DNA from: a virus
DNA: 34,193 nt
Direction: 5' to 3' (one strand)
Virus record (IMG/VR): IMGVR_UViG_3300032116_000744
Location: 1 to 34,193 of that record
Below are positions 26,453 through 34,193 of this stretch, piece after piece. The position numbers and the translations under genes are program-made. The notes under the pieces were generated by a model. That model saw only the letters and a list, made by a program, of their open reading frames with translations. It was not told the DNA's origin and ran no database searches. How positions within the stretch are numbered: the first letter of the stretch is position 1; the number at the start of each line of letters is the position of its first letter.

Positions 26453-28260
26453 ATTATCATCATCCTGTCCATCGCTTGTTTTAAATCATCGGGAATCCTA
26501 GGTGCCCGTATCATATTCATTGAAGAGACATCTGGATTATCTTTACTAAAATCATCATCAAATGTCATAGATTCGTATGTATGAATTCTTACTTCTTTGT
26601 TGTTGTCTGGTCTTGTTCTACTTATTGAATTAAATATAGAGCCACACACAGCGTCCGCCAAGTCTTTTGATCCTTTTCTAGGGTGATCAACTTTATCTCT
26701 CATAATTCTAAGTTGTAATAATTCATCTATTAATAATTTAATTGCTGGTCCAGAAAGTCTTTCTTCTGCCACAACCATGGCCATGTCGTCATAATGTTTT
26801 TTAGCAACAGATAGGAGCTCTGTATTAATTCCATATTGTTTTAGCTGTTGCATCATGTCATGTGAATTCCATCTATCAAATGTGCAGACTCTGATGTTAA
26901 AACCTCTAGTTTTTAAAGACAAAATATAATCTTTAACTTCAGTAAAGTCTACAGACTTATCTGCAGTTGGAGTCCAATATCTTACAGCGTCTATATTTAC
27001 AATTGGAGCTGGCTGCGAGTAATCATTTGTTACTTTAACATTAACCCATCTATCTACGTGTGCCATTGATACTGCACAGTGGTCATGCTTTTGAGCTAAG
27101 TCAACGTGTAAAAAATATTCTTTGTCTGCTTCTGGCTTAAACCATTCTTCAAGTCTTCCAAATTGATCTACTGCTAAGTTCATTTTATTAAAAGCTTTTT
27201 CTACTTTTTCTCTTGATTTAAAAAATGCGTCTACTGCTTCTGGTGGCATGCAAGCAAATCTTCCAAGGGCGTCTAGTGAGTTTCTATAGAAATCAACTTT
27301 AAAATCTTCTATTTTTTTTGTTGGATTAATGTCCCATGTAGGTCTTTTAATGGCATAAGTCTTTGGGAATAGATATGATTTAATATGATCTTCTTCCCAC
27401 TCAACAGTTATCTCATTACCTTCTGTTCCGTCTGGAAGATCTTCATCCATCTTCATGGTCTTGGACTGAATAACTGTTTCCTTTTCAGCAATAACAGATT
27501 CGTAATGCGTTTGGATATAATCATTTTTAAATCGTGGGAAAGAAAGCAATATTACTTTACCAAAATCTGGGAAACGTGATGCTACAGATGCACGATACAT
27601 ATCGTATATAGCTTCACCAGTTTTAGCCTGATCGTGTCCAGTAGTATTTTCAATAGAGAATCCAGAAATTTCATCTAGCACAACAACGATAACGTTATAT
27701 CCTTCCCAAGATTCTCTTTCTGAGTGTCCTGAGTGAACTGTAATGCTTTTATCAAATTTAACTTCTGAAGCTTTTGGTTCGTATTTTCCAATAAACCATG
27801 GCGATCTATCAATTCTTGTTTTAAAACCTTTAAAGAATACATTGCTTGCTTGCTGTGCATTAATAGCAATGTTTAGGATATCTATTGAGTCTCCTGGTGG
27901 CTTTCCATAATATGACGCTGGATCTTTAAGGCATAGTAATAGGTATACTATATAGGCTACAGAAATTGTAGAACAATAATCTTTTCCGCTACCCTTACCT
28001 AATTGTGCAATTACTTCATTGCAGGTTTGCTTATATCTTTTAGAGCCATCTTCTTCACCAAATAATTTTTTTAATGTTGACTCTTTATATATCTGAGAAC
28101 TTCTTTCAATTAATTCATATTGCAATTCTGAAAGCGGAGGTAGCCCAAGATAGTCTGGACTAGTAACAAATGTTTTTAAGTCGACTGGCTTTTCGTCAAA
28201 CTCTTCTCCGTCCAAAATATCAATAATATCATTAAAATTAAGATCCACTTGCATCCTCAA
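26449..28260 (-). CDS. terL: Terminase large subunit
   Basis: A 603-residue protein. The ATPase domain has a Walker A motif GKGSGKD (about residues 88-94) and Walker B IVVVLDE (about 191-197). The C-terminal RNase H-like nuclease domain begins FLHVDLAQKHDH, then CTFDRWNS and KDLADAVCGS. It cuts concatemers and drives DNA into the prohead. Length is normal for the family. The RNase H aspartates appear intact. It overlaps the small-subunit gene by 23 bases. Confidence 0.93.
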   Translation of the reverse strand: MRMQVDLNFNDIIDILDGEEFDEKPVDLKTFVTSPDYLGLPPLSELQYELIERSSQIYKESTLKKLFGEEDGSKRYKQTCNEVIAQLGKGSGKDYCSTISVAYIVYLLLCLKDPASYYGKPPGDSIDILNIAINAQQASNVFFKGFKTRIDRSPWFIGKYEPKASEVKFDKSITVHSGHSERESWEGYNVIVVVLDEISGFSIENTTGHDQAKTGEAIYDMYRASVASRFPDFGKVILLSFPRFKNDYIQTHYESVIAEKETVIQSKTMKMDEDLPDGTEGNEITVEWEEDHIKSYLFPKTYAIKRPTWDINPTKKIEDFKVDFYRNSLDALGRFACMPPEAVDAFFKSREKVEKAFNKMNLAVDQFGRLEEWFKPEADKEYFLHVDLAQKHDHCAVSMAHVDRWVNVKVTNDYSQPAPIVNIDAVRYWTPTADKSVDFTEVKDYILSLKTRGFNIRVCTFDRWNSHDMMQQLKQYGINTELLSVAKKHYDDMAMVVAEERLSGPAIKLLIDELLQLRIMRDKVDHPRKGSKDLADAVCGSIFNSISRTRPDNNKEVRIHTYESMTFDDDFSKDNPDVSSMNMIRAPRIPDDLKQAMDRMMII

Positions 28261-28771
28261 TTACGATAGATTCAACGACTCCTGTTATTTGAGATAGTCT
28301 TTTTGCAACTTCCATTTTACATTTTGAACATTGTGCTGTAACTTCTTTTAAAATTTTAACTAATAGCTCTTGTTTTCTTTCTGCTTCTGCAACTTGTGAT
28401 GCAATCTCAGCATTATCTAGCAGGCCAACTTCTTGCAGCATGCCTATTCTTTTGCCTTCAATATCAGCAATTAGTTTTAATGCTGTTGCCTTTACATTTA
28501 ATTGACCAGCCTGATCAGCATCTTCTACAGTTTTCCATGCTTCTTTAATAAGCATTGCATAGTGTTGATCAGCACCAGAGATAGCTTCCTTGGCACGTTC
28601 TCTTGCAGTAGTGTCATTATGCACAACCGCTTTCCATTCATCAATTAGCTCAACCACATCTTTGCGTGGCATTCCTGTAATTGTGGCAATTTGAGTTGGG
28701 TTGCTTCCCTTAAGAAGTTCTGAGACTACTTTATTCATGCGATCAAAATGATCAGTAAGTTCGATATCCAT
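28238..28771 (-). CDS. Terminase small subunit-like protein
   Basis: A 177-residue protein. Residues of about 22-47 form a helix-turn-helix (NPTQIATITGMPRKDVVELIDEW), followed by a long helical middle (AISGADQHYAMLIKEAW) and a CSKC pair near 145. Position directly before terL with overlap supports the small terminase role of recognising pac sites. A CxxC in this position is not general for the family. A TTGACT-N17-TATAAT promoter lies upstream. Confidence 0.75.
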   Translation of the reverse strand: MDIELTDHFDRMNKVVSELLKGSNPTQIATITGMPRKDVVELIDEWKAVVHNDTTARERAKEAISGADQHYAMLIKEAWKTVEDADQAGQLNVKATALKLIADIEGKRIGMLQEVGLLDNAEIASQVAEAERKQELLVKILKEVTAQCSKCKMEVAKRLSQITGVVESIVIEDASGS

Positions 28772-28780
28772 TATTACATA

Positions 28781-28809
28781 ATTATAGTTCTAGTCGACTG
28801 AAAAGTCAA
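28781..28809 (-). promoter_or_regulatory. Promoter of the terminase operon
   Basis: TTGACT (28809-28804), 17 bases, TATAAT (28786-28781), nine bases before ATG 28771. The leader is at most two or three bases, with no RBS. Confidence 0.7.
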
Positions 28810-29129
28810 TTGGATTTGGCTATTTTATATAGTAATAGGTAGCCAATTAAATCATCAATATCATTATCCCCAGCAAATCCCTGATTGTTTTTGACTCTAT
28901 TTAGCTTATCATCAATGCGGACTTTTAATTGCTCTGTTGAATCCGCCGTTGAAAATATTCTTGCTGGCTCAAGGGCTGAGTTTCCGTATGAGATATTCTT
29001 TTCAATTAACATGTGTGCAATCTCATGACATGTTGACCATATTCTATTACCTGCTGGAGCGCCCACCGACCTTAAATATAAATCATCACAGTTAAATCTT
29101 GACACATCTTCAAATACTGGTTTCAACAT
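28806..29129 (-). CDS. DUF1599-like (nucleotide modification-associated) protein
   Basis: A 107-residue protein. KNISYGNSALEPARIFS and then LKVRIDDKLNRVKN followed by DIDDLIGYLLL fit the DUF1599/Nmad1 pattern (YG..., R.D.KL.R, D...D..GY), a family linked by genomic context to modified bases. Its enzymology is not settled. It overlaps the methyltransferase stop by one base. Confidence 0.7.
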   Translation of the reverse strand: MLKPVFEDVSRFNCDDLYLRSVGAPAGNRIWSTCHEIAHMLIEKNISYGNSALEPARIFSTADSTEQLKVRIDDKLNRVKNNQGFAGDNDIDDLIGYLLLYKIAKSN

Positions 29130-29878
29130 TATATTCTCCTAAGCAAAACGTTGACGACGTCATGCTGTTTTATTCTTTCAAATGTGGCCGCTTCCCCATT
29201 TAAAAATTCCATAGTATATTTATCGTTTAATTCTACCAAAAATTCATCTGGCTGTCCACTGCCTAATTCAACAACAATTAATGGACAATCCTTTGCCATT
29301 TGAGAGAACCCATCAAATACGAATCTTTCGTGACCCTCTACATCTATTTTCATAAAATCAACTTTACCAGAATATACAGAGTCCAATCTTTTTGCCTGTA
29401 TTTCTTCTGTATAAAAATTACCATGCTGACCATCGTTACCTATTCTATGCTCACCAACTATACCAGATCCGCCAATATTTTCTTCCCAGATATTTAATAT
29501 TAAATTGTCTTCCTTATCTGATAAAGCGAATGGCATAACTTCTATCTGACCAGCATTGTTATATTCATTTAAAGTTCTAGCGTACTCATATGACCTGCAT
29601 AGTCTTTTTATTGGCTCAAACGATATTACGCTTCCATTATTTCCGACTAACCTTGCCATCACTTCTGTAAAGTAAAATAAATTGGCTCCAATATCTAAGC
29701 ATGTCCATCCTGGTTGTATATTTTTAATCATCCACTCAGTTAATTCTTTATCCCAAACTCCATGGTCCTTACAGCTTTTTTGAACATAACGATCTGTTTT
29801 ATCTCCAGTATAAACATAAAAGGAATCTAATACTTTAGTAAAACTAATAGACTCTATATTTTTTGGTTCAAGTTTCAT
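29129..29878 (-). CDS. FkbM-family SAM methyltransferase
   Basis: A 249-residue protein. The SAM-binding loop is CLDIGANLFYFTEVMARLVG (about residues 61-80), then SFEPIKR, and the FkbM hallmark FMKIDVEGHERFVFDG (about 177). FkbM enzymes usually O-methylate sugars or small molecules. In phages they often belong to glycan or surface modification sets. No glycosyltransferase is nearby. Overlaps the HTH gene by ATGA. Confidence 0.85.
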   Translation of the reverse strand: MKLEPKNIESISFTKVLDSFYVYTGDKTDRYVQKSCKDHGVWDKELTEWMIKNIQPGWTCLDIGANLFYFTEVMARLVGNNGSVISFEPIKRLCRSYEYARTLNEYNNAGQIEVMPFALSDKEDNLILNIWEENIGGSGIVGEHRIGNDGQHGNFYTEEIQAKRLDSVYSGKVDFMKIDVEGHERFVFDGFSQMAKDCPLIVVELGSGQPDEFLVELNDKYTMEFLNGEAATFERIKQHDVVNVLLRRI

Positions 29879-30021
29879 CTTTTTTTAATTAGTCCAAACT
29901 GCTCTAGATATCTCTGTATAGTCATTGCAGAAACATTACATTCTTTTGCTATCTCTGTTACTGTTTTCTTTTGGACCACATATCTTCTATGCAACCAATC
30001 TTTGCTTTGATATAATTTCAT
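29875..30021 (-). CDS. Small helix-turn-helix protein
   Basis: A 48-residue protein: a basic start (MKLYQSKDWLHRRYVVQKK), then TVTEIAKECNVSAMTIQRYLEQFG, a resolvase/invertase-type HTH. It may be a regulator or a DNA-binding helper of the resolvase. It is coupled by ATGA at both ends. Confidence 0.72.
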   Translation of the reverse strand: MKLYQSKDWLHRRYVVQKKTVTEIAKECNVSAMTIQRYLEQFGLIKKR

Positions 30022-30584
30022 CGTTCTGTTAACATTCGGTTTGAATAATGTGCAATGCCGAATGCATCTGCAACATCAAAATCTGATAGACCTAGACTAT
30101 ACTTATTGTTAAAATAATCTACTGTTCTTTGTTTACGCATATTACGTAATTGATTCTTATACCATGAGTCCGCATACCCTGGGTTCTTAGCTCTAATTGC
30201 TTCCTTTTCATCTTTAGTTGGGTTTTTATTTCCTATGTATGCCTGCCAAGAAGTTGGGGATATCGTTATAACCTTTGCGCCAGTAGACATTAGTTCTGCA
30301 ATAACTACACCATAAACATAAGATAATTTAATTACAGCGTCTGGAGATTTAACATATACTGCACCTTCCACAACTATATAATCTGATTTTAATTCTTCCA
30401 GCATGCCGTGCATTTTATTTTTGGCATCTAAAATTTTATCATATATGTCTGATCCAACAAACTCTATCTTACCCCACTTTAAAGGTTTATCGTTTTCCAT
30501 TAAGCAAAAAGCAACTGAGTTAGTAGAGGCATCTATACCCAAAACTCTGTTGGCCTTGGTCTTAATAAGTTCACCCAATTTCAT
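30018..30584 (-). CDS. RuvC-like Holliday junction resolvase
   Basis: A 188-residue protein with an RNase H fold: Asp in LGIDASTNS (about 18), Glu in IVVEGAVY (about 73), and Asp pair in DFDVADAFGIAHY (about 170-173). These are the metal-binding residues of RuvC-type nucleases. It probably resolves branched DNA before packaging, consistent with RecA and terminase nearby. A zinc-knuckle gene overlaps its start by 14 bases. Confidence 0.82.
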   Translation of the reverse strand: MKLGELIKTKANRVLGIDASTNSVAFCLMENDKPLKWGKIEFVGSDIYDKILDAKNKMHGMLEELKSDYIVVEGAVYVKSPDAVIKLSYVYGVVIAELMSTGAKVITISPTSWQAYIGNKNPTKDEKEAIRAKNPGYADSWYKNQLRNMRKQRTVDYFNNKYSLGLSDFDVADAFGIAHYSNRMLTER

Positions 30585-30849
30585 TTACAATATCCCATAA
30601 AGCTTTTTTATTAGCAGATCCAATGTTCTTTTCACATGTAGAGCATATATCTTTTTGATTATACCTGCTTAATTTAACATTACACTTCTTACAATTTCTA
30701 TGTGCACCGCTTCTAATAGCCTTTTTTTCATAATACTTTTCCATGATTCTTCTATTGGTTGCAATTCGACAGCATTCATCTGAACAGTATTTTTGATTAT
30801 GAGTCTTAGCTGTAAAATCTTTAGCACACTCTTTGTTTCCACAAATCAT
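30571..30849 (-). CDS. Double zinc-knuckle protein
   Basis: A 92-residue basic protein with two Cys clusters: CGNKEC...KYCSDECC (residues 3-26) and CKKC...CSTC (about 53-72). I recognise the QKYCSDEC...NRRIMEKYYEKK pattern from phage proteins, function unknown. It overlaps the upstream nuclease stop by ATGA. Confidence 0.72.
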   Translation of the reverse strand: MICGNKECAKDFTAKTHNQKYCSDECCRIATNRRIMEKYYEKKAIRSGAHRNCKKCNVKLSRYNQKDICSTCEKNIGSANKKALWDIVNEIG

Positions 30850-31631
30850 ATCTTGGGAACCTTATACGACTCTATTTGTACTGTGCCAACAAGCCCAGCG
30901 TAGCATTCCTTTTTAATAGGACAGTATGTGCATGGCATTTTTGATTTAGTAGCACCAGCTGGTTTCATTGGGAGGTCACCATCTTTAAAGTTATCCCATA
31001 CTTCTGCCATCCATAAAAATGCTTCTTCAATAATCTCAGTATTTTTTTCATTCATAGAAACTGGAATAACTATAAGCTCTTGAGTATTTTTATTTTCATA
31101 AAGGAAAAATCCCTCTTTGGCCTTTTTAAGTTTCATGTAAGTAAGTAGTTGAAGTAAATGGTTAGCGGTAGGTTTCATTTCGGATTGTCTTGCATCCCAG
31201 ACTTCTTGCTTGGCTGTTTTAATTTCACCGATCACAGTTTCATTATCGTACTCCATAATTAAATCTATAAAGCCTCTAATTGGTGGATACTCATTTACAA
31301 TCTCTTCTTCTTCATTTCTAAATTCTGGCATAGTAGATATTAGCTTTTGAAGTCTCTCATGAGCTTGAGTTCCCTGTGCCATATTAGCAACTGCTACTGC
31401 ATCATTGTCATCAATAAACATTGCACCACTGAAAGCCATATACCAATATCTTGGACATGTTCCATGTCCATACCCAAGTGAGCTAGGGCTAAATGATTTT
31501 TTAGTCATCTCTCCGTCAGCACGTTTTGTATTACGATATGATTCATCTAGTAGGCTTGCAAAAAGCTCTGGGTCAAAATGCTTGCCCGTATGCTTTTTAA
31601 ACTTAAGATTCTTTACTATTTCTCTAGCCAT
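30846..31631 (-). CDS. Cas4/RecB-like PD-(D/E)XK nuclease
   Basis: A 261-residue protein. The nuclease core has IRGFIDLIMEYD, the catalytic VIGEIKTAKQ and QLLTYMKLKKA. One Cys lies near residue 59 (GTCPRYWY) and three near the end (CTYCPIKKEC), the four-Cys arrangement of a Cas4/AddB-type Fe-S cluster. It would trim DNA ends for recombination. There is no CRISPR array, so this is a phage recombination nuclease rather than adaptation machinery. Confidence 0.85.
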   Translation of the reverse strand: MAREIVKNLKFKKHTGKHFDPELFASLLDESYRNTKRADGEMTKKSFSPSSLGYGHGTCPRYWYMAFSGAMFIDDNDAVAVANMAQGTQAHERLQKLISTMPEFRNEEEEIVNEYPPIRGFIDLIMEYDNETVIGEIKTAKQEVWDARQSEMKPTANHLLQLLTYMKLKKAKEGFFLYENKNTQELIVIPVSMNEKNTEIIEEAFLWMAEVWDNFKDGDLPMKPAGATKSKMPCTYCPIKKECYAGLVGTVQIESYKVPKI

Positions 31632-31839
31632 TTAAGATCTCCATATAATCATTTTTACAGTCTTCGCATATAGAATTTATGTCTAGATCATCTGTGTCTT
31701 TTAAATTAGAAAGACTAACATCTTCATTTCCAGAGTATCCAGGCTCGTACTCTCTGCCGATTTCATAATACATATAAAATGTAGTAGACTCACGGTCATC
31801 TCCACATTCAAAGCAAGTCATATCATATGTTTCTATCAT
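31624..31839 (-). CDS. Small zinc-binding acidic protein
   Basis: A 71-residue protein with CFEC (9-12) and CEDC (58-61) around an acidic Tyr-rich middle. It overlaps the next start by 8 bases. Not recognised. Confidence 0.65.
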   Translation of the reverse strand: MIETYDMTCFECGDDRESTTFYMYYEIGREYEPGYSGNEDVSLSNLKDTDDLDINSICEDCKNDYMEILNG

Positions 31840-32186
31840 TAGTTATACCTTACGACATACTTAAGTGCATCTACAAGTTTGTCTATGGACTCCTTTGCTG
31901 AGTAGTATATATTCTTTTTATTATTGTTTACTGATCCAGCCTTGTCTTTCATAATTGTTGAATATACGGAAGCCATCATTGCAAACTTTGTTGACATTGC
32001 CTGCAGCTCAATAATTAAAAGTGGGGCTTTTGCAGAAGGAACATCTGGATTCATTAATAACTTAACAACTACAGCAAGGGCTTTGTCTAAGTGCTCATCT
32101 TGCATAAATTCATGCAGATCGTTAAATTCTGTAATAGCATTTATTAACTCTAAAGTATTTTTAGATTCCACCTTGTCGTTCGACAT
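31839..32186 (-). CDS. Helical actinophage protein
   Basis: A 115-residue protein, all helical, with the end block NIYYSAKESIDKLVDALKYVVRY that I recognise from actinophage genomes. No known function. It overlaps the small membrane gene by 26 bases. Confidence 0.68.
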   Translation of the reverse strand: MSNDKVESKNTLELINAITEFNDLHEFMQDEHLDKALAVVVKLLMNPDVPSAKAPLLIIELQAMSTKFAMMASVYSTIMKDKAGSVNNNKKNIYYSAKESIDKLVDALKYVVRYN

Positions 32187-32283
32187 GCTTCTTCACCTCT
32201 TTTTTTGTATACCATATTGCCCAAAGACCCATTGGGTAACCTATTGAAAAGCCTATTAATAATCCCCAAACAAACTGTAACAT
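32161..32283 (-). CDS. Tiny membrane protein
   Basis: A 40-residue protein: one membrane segment (residues of about 3-24, QFVWGLLIGFSIGYPMGLWA) and a basic cytoplasmic tail (YTKKEVKKHVER). Coupled by TAATG to the XapX-like gene upstream. Function unknown. Confidence 0.6.
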   Translation of the reverse strand: MLQFVWGLLIGFSIGYPMGLWAIWYTKKEVKKHVERQGGI

Positions 32284-32441
32284 TATAAAAATCTCCCTAC
32301 TAGTCCGTACCCAAGCCATAGACCAAAAATTCCCATAAGACCTGCAAATACTGGTGGGGCTGGAACTGGAAGTTTAAATAATGCAAAAACTACTCCAACA
32401 CCCATTCCAGTAATAGTTGTCATTAAAATTTCTTTAAGCAT
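32283..32441 (-). CDS. XapX-domain small membrane protein
   Basis: A 52-residue protein with two membrane segments: LMTTITGMGVGVVFALF and PPVFAGLMGIFGLWLGYGL joined by KLPVPAPP. This is the XapX (DUF1427) pattern, seen in bacteria and some phages, function unknown. It overlaps the paralogue gene upstream by 8 bases. Confidence 0.75.
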   Translation of the reverse strand: MLKEILMTTITGMGVGVVFALFKLPVPAPPVFAGLMGIFGLWLGYGLVGRFL

Positions 32442-33177
32442 TTTGTTTTTTATCTCTTTCTTTTCTCATCTTTATATATTCTTTAGTTGCTCCAAATCTC
32501 GTTGTAAATCTCATTTCAAGACTTTTCAATAAATTTTTATCATCTTTATTAGAATCACGAACAACGCCATTTAATTTTTCTCTCTTATAAACCACATACT
32601 GTGCAAGTGGGGTGCCTCTGGGAATAAATATTTCTTTTTTATCTGAATGTATTAATAATTGTAAATTGCTCTGATAATAAATATCAGTGTCAATAACTCC
32701 AGCCAATACACTATAGTCGTCATTAAAATGATAAAATGTTGGCATTTGATATACAGAATAACCTGGATCTGTTATTATTTGCCACGGTGAATGTAATTTA
32801 AAAATAAAATGTGTATCTTTTCCTAAAAACTTATGACTAACATAATCTAAATATTGGTATGGTGGATGAATACCTAAAGAAAAATCTCCATTAGATTGCT
32901 TTGCTTTCCATGATTGTGTTTCACTGTCTATATACAAAAGCGTGTCCGTCCACATTGGCACTATATATCCTTGAGAAAAAAAATCTGGAAAAGAAGGACA
33001 GTTTTTAACACTTCCAGCAATCACACCATCAAAATTAATATCAGTTTTAATCATAGGAACATCTTTCCACCAAGGAGGCATTACTTGATTAGACGGTTTT
33101 GGTCTACTTTCTTCTACGCTAGATAAACCTTCTACTGTAGAAATAAATTTAACTGTTGGTGTTTTTTTATTAAACAT
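32434..33177 (-). CDS. Phage paralogue family protein, copy C
   Basis: A 247-residue third member of the family at 9084-10504. It has PPWWKDVP, FSQGYIVPMWTD, GYSVYQMPTFYH, VIDTD, and PRGTPLAQYVVYKREK, in the same order. It is more diverged from A and B than they are from each other. It lies among recombination genes instead of metabolic ones. RBS GGAAGA. Function unknown. Confidence 0.75.
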   Translation of the reverse strand: MFNKKTPTVKFISTVEGLSSVEESRPKPSNQVMPPWWKDVPMIKTDINFDGVIAGSVKNCPSFPDFFSQGYIVPMWTDTLLYIDSETQSWKAKQSNGDFSLGIHPPYQYLDYVSHKFLGKDTHFIFKLHSPWQIITDPGYSVYQMPTFYHFNDDYSVLAGVIDTDIYYQSNLQLLIHSDKKEIFIPRGTPLAQYVVYKREKLNGVVRDSNKDDKNLLKSLEMRFTTRFGATKEYIKMRKERDKKQNA

Positions 33178-33478
33178 TATCTTCTTCCCACTTTTCCACT
33201 AATTGTTCCAGCAATGACCATTCAATTACTGCAAGCCTCGTTTTGCTATTGTCTTTGCCAAGGATGAGCTTGAGAACTGGATACTTATCCCTACTAACTT
33301 TAAAGGTATCTGTACAAACCTTAGCCCAAATACTTTGTGAAATAGAGATTGATTTTTCATATTCTTTATAATCCACCACGAAATTTCTCCATTGTGCATC
33401 ACCCTTCTGATAATTACCACGTCCACTATTTTTTTGTTGCTTGGCTCCATCTCTTTTAGCCTCTGATCTTTCTGACAT
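33170..33478 (-). CDS. Conserved actinophage protein near RecA
   Basis: A 102-residue basic protein, GRGNYQKGDAQWRNFVVDYKEYEKSI then SISQSIWAKVCTDTFK. I recognise this as a recurrent actinophage protein near replication genes. A nucleic-acid-related role is likely from context, but no motif proves it. It overlaps both neighbours. Confidence 0.65.
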   Translation of the reverse strand: MSERSEAKRDGAKQQKNSGRGNYQKGDAQWRNFVVDYKEYEKSISISQSIWAKVCTDTFKVSRDKYPVLKLILGKDNSKTRLAVIEWSLLEQLVEKWEEDNV

Positions 33479-33669
33479 TACTGCACCTTAAAAATTGTTT
33501 CATGTCCTTTGGAGCATCTCCATGACATAACTAAATCTATAGGGTCCCACTTTGCACCGTTAACATCTTCATCACATTTTGAACAGGCTCTAACACCAGG
33601 AAGATCTTCAAGGTCATAATGCTTTATGTCTTCTTTATTTTCTTTCAAAAAGTCATCAAGACTTGGCAT
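33478..33669 (-). CDS. Zinc-ribbon protein coupled to RecA
   Basis: A 63-residue protein with CSKC (about 29-32) and a second Cys in WRCSKGHE (a CxxxH pair). ATG 33669 is chosen because GGAGAG lies upstream and MPSLDDFLKEN looks like a phage protein start. A longer reading from 33681 would overlap that RBS. Function unknown. Confidence 0.68.
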   Translation of the reverse strand: MPSLDDFLKENKEDIKHYDLEDLPGVRACSKCDEDVNGAKWDPIDLVMSWRCSKGHETIFKVQ

Positions 33670-34193
33670 TAATCTCTCCAATTAGTTTTTCTACAACTTC
33701 TGGATTATCACGAAGGTATTGCACTGCTTTTGCTCTACCCTGTAATCTTTCGCCATTAACCGTGTACCAAGCACCACCTTTTTCCACGATGCCGAACATT
33801 TCTGCAACATCTAAGGTTTCTCCTACTCTGTCTACACCGATAGTTTCCCCTTGGTAATAAAAGTCATACTGTCCCGATAAATTTGGGGGTGAGACTTTGC
33901 TGTAATCAACAATCCAATTAACTGGTCTTCCGACTCTTTGTTCGATAATTTTGTCGCCAACTTTAATACCAGCTTTAATAGCATTAGCCTCAGCTTCAGA
34001 AGACCAAAGTTTAATGACAGTGGTGCTAAAGAACTTGACTGCCATTCCACCTGTGGGGATGTGCGAAGCATGCATAGATCCAAACTGATTTCGTTGTTGT
34101 GAGATGAGAACAAGTAATGTGTTTTTGTTTGCATAGTTTAACATCTTGACTGCGTGGGTCATATCCTTTGCTTCAGCGCCGATTTGCTTAGTG
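33656..34193 (-). CDS. recA: RecA recombinase, C-terminal part (runs off the window)
   Basis: About 178 residues are visible in frame from the right edge: QIGAEAKDMTHA, then TLLVLISQQRNQFG, PTGGMAVKFFSTTVIKL and the typical end GRAKAVQYLRDNPEV. It corresponds to the second half of the RecA core and the C-terminal domain. The Walker A part lies beyond the right edge. It catalyses strand exchange in phage recombination. The usual NQxR segment of RecA reads SQQRNQFG, which is a phage-like variant. Confidence 0.88.
   Translation of the reverse strand, partial: TKQIGAEAKDMTHAVKMLNYANKNTLLVLISQQRNQFGSMHASHIPTGGMAVKFFSTTVIKLWSSEAEANAIKAGIKVGDKIIEQRVGRPVNWIVDYSKVSPPNLSGQYDFYYQGETIGVDRVGETLDVAEMFGIVEKGGAWYTVNGERLQGRAKAVQYLRDNPEVVEKLIGEINAKS

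Noticed and set aside
31924-32247. 107-codon rightward frame
   Set aside because: Antisense to a coupled leftward gene recognised from actinophages.
1-34193. Integrase, transposase, insertion sequence or att site
   Set aside because: None seen. No target-site duplications and no copy of the tRNA 3-prime end were noticed in the window.

Overview
The window looks like part of a large double-stranded DNA tailed-phage genome (or a closely related prophage-like element) from a low-GC actinobacterium, most plausibly a freshwater lineage of the Nanopelagicales (acI) type. Phage hallmarks are the large and small terminase subunits, a CHAP endolysin beside holin-like membrane proteins, a RuvC-like resolvase, a phage-type RecA and dozens of tiny, overlapping, zinc-ribbon-rich genes. 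Actinobacterial marks are a WhiB protein, an Lsr2-type DNA-binding domain, DUF7455-like and other small proteins familiar from actinobacteriophages, several leaderless start codons, and surface proteins of the kind seen in acI genomes. The host assignment is inference.

Layout. Positions 1-6351 are a left arm transcribed rightward: a DUF932 protein, a tRNA-Asp, then about 17 small genes of mostly unknown role. It is served by an unusual promoter type (TGTCAG box, 10-nt gap, TATAAT-like -10). It also holds a structured non-coding RNA candidate (about 2986-3156) and a 48-residue mini-Lsr2. Positions 6352-6928 carry no convincing gene but contain nested inverted repeats. From 6929 to the right end everything runs leftward.

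The leftward part falls into blocks. (1) 6929-11640 is one tightly overlapped operon: proteasome-fold hydrolase, GroES, two paralogous phage proteins, a secreted DUF4430-like protein, a PduO-type cobalamin adenosyltransferase and a SpeD-like pyruvoyl decarboxylase. (2) 11739-14469 has small proteins, a histone-H1-like lysine-rich protein and a large secreted S-layer-like protein. (3) 14517-19358 has thioredoxin, an endonuclease-V-like glycosylase, a secreted subtilase, a second proteasome-fold protein, several leaderless genes and WhiB. (4) 19433-24360 has a head/scaffold-type protein, the lysis cassette and an 825-residue secreted surface protein with 14 PPAEE repeats. (5) 24443-25843 has a zinc ribbon, a thermonuclease and Hsp20. 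(6) 25853-34193 has the terminases, a DUF1599-like protein, an FkbM methyltransferase, a resolvase, a Cas4/RecB-like nuclease, a third copy of the 9-10 kb paralogue family and RecA running off the window.

How it fits together (inference). The left arm is probably early or middle host takeover. The right arm couples recombination and packaging with reshaping of the host: protein quality control (GroES, Hsp20, thioredoxin, two proteasome-like hydrolases), metabolism (cobalamin, polyamine or pyruvoyl decarboxylase) and the cell surface (two large secreted proteins, one secreted protease, one lipoprotein). No capsid, portal, tail or polymerase gene is in this window.
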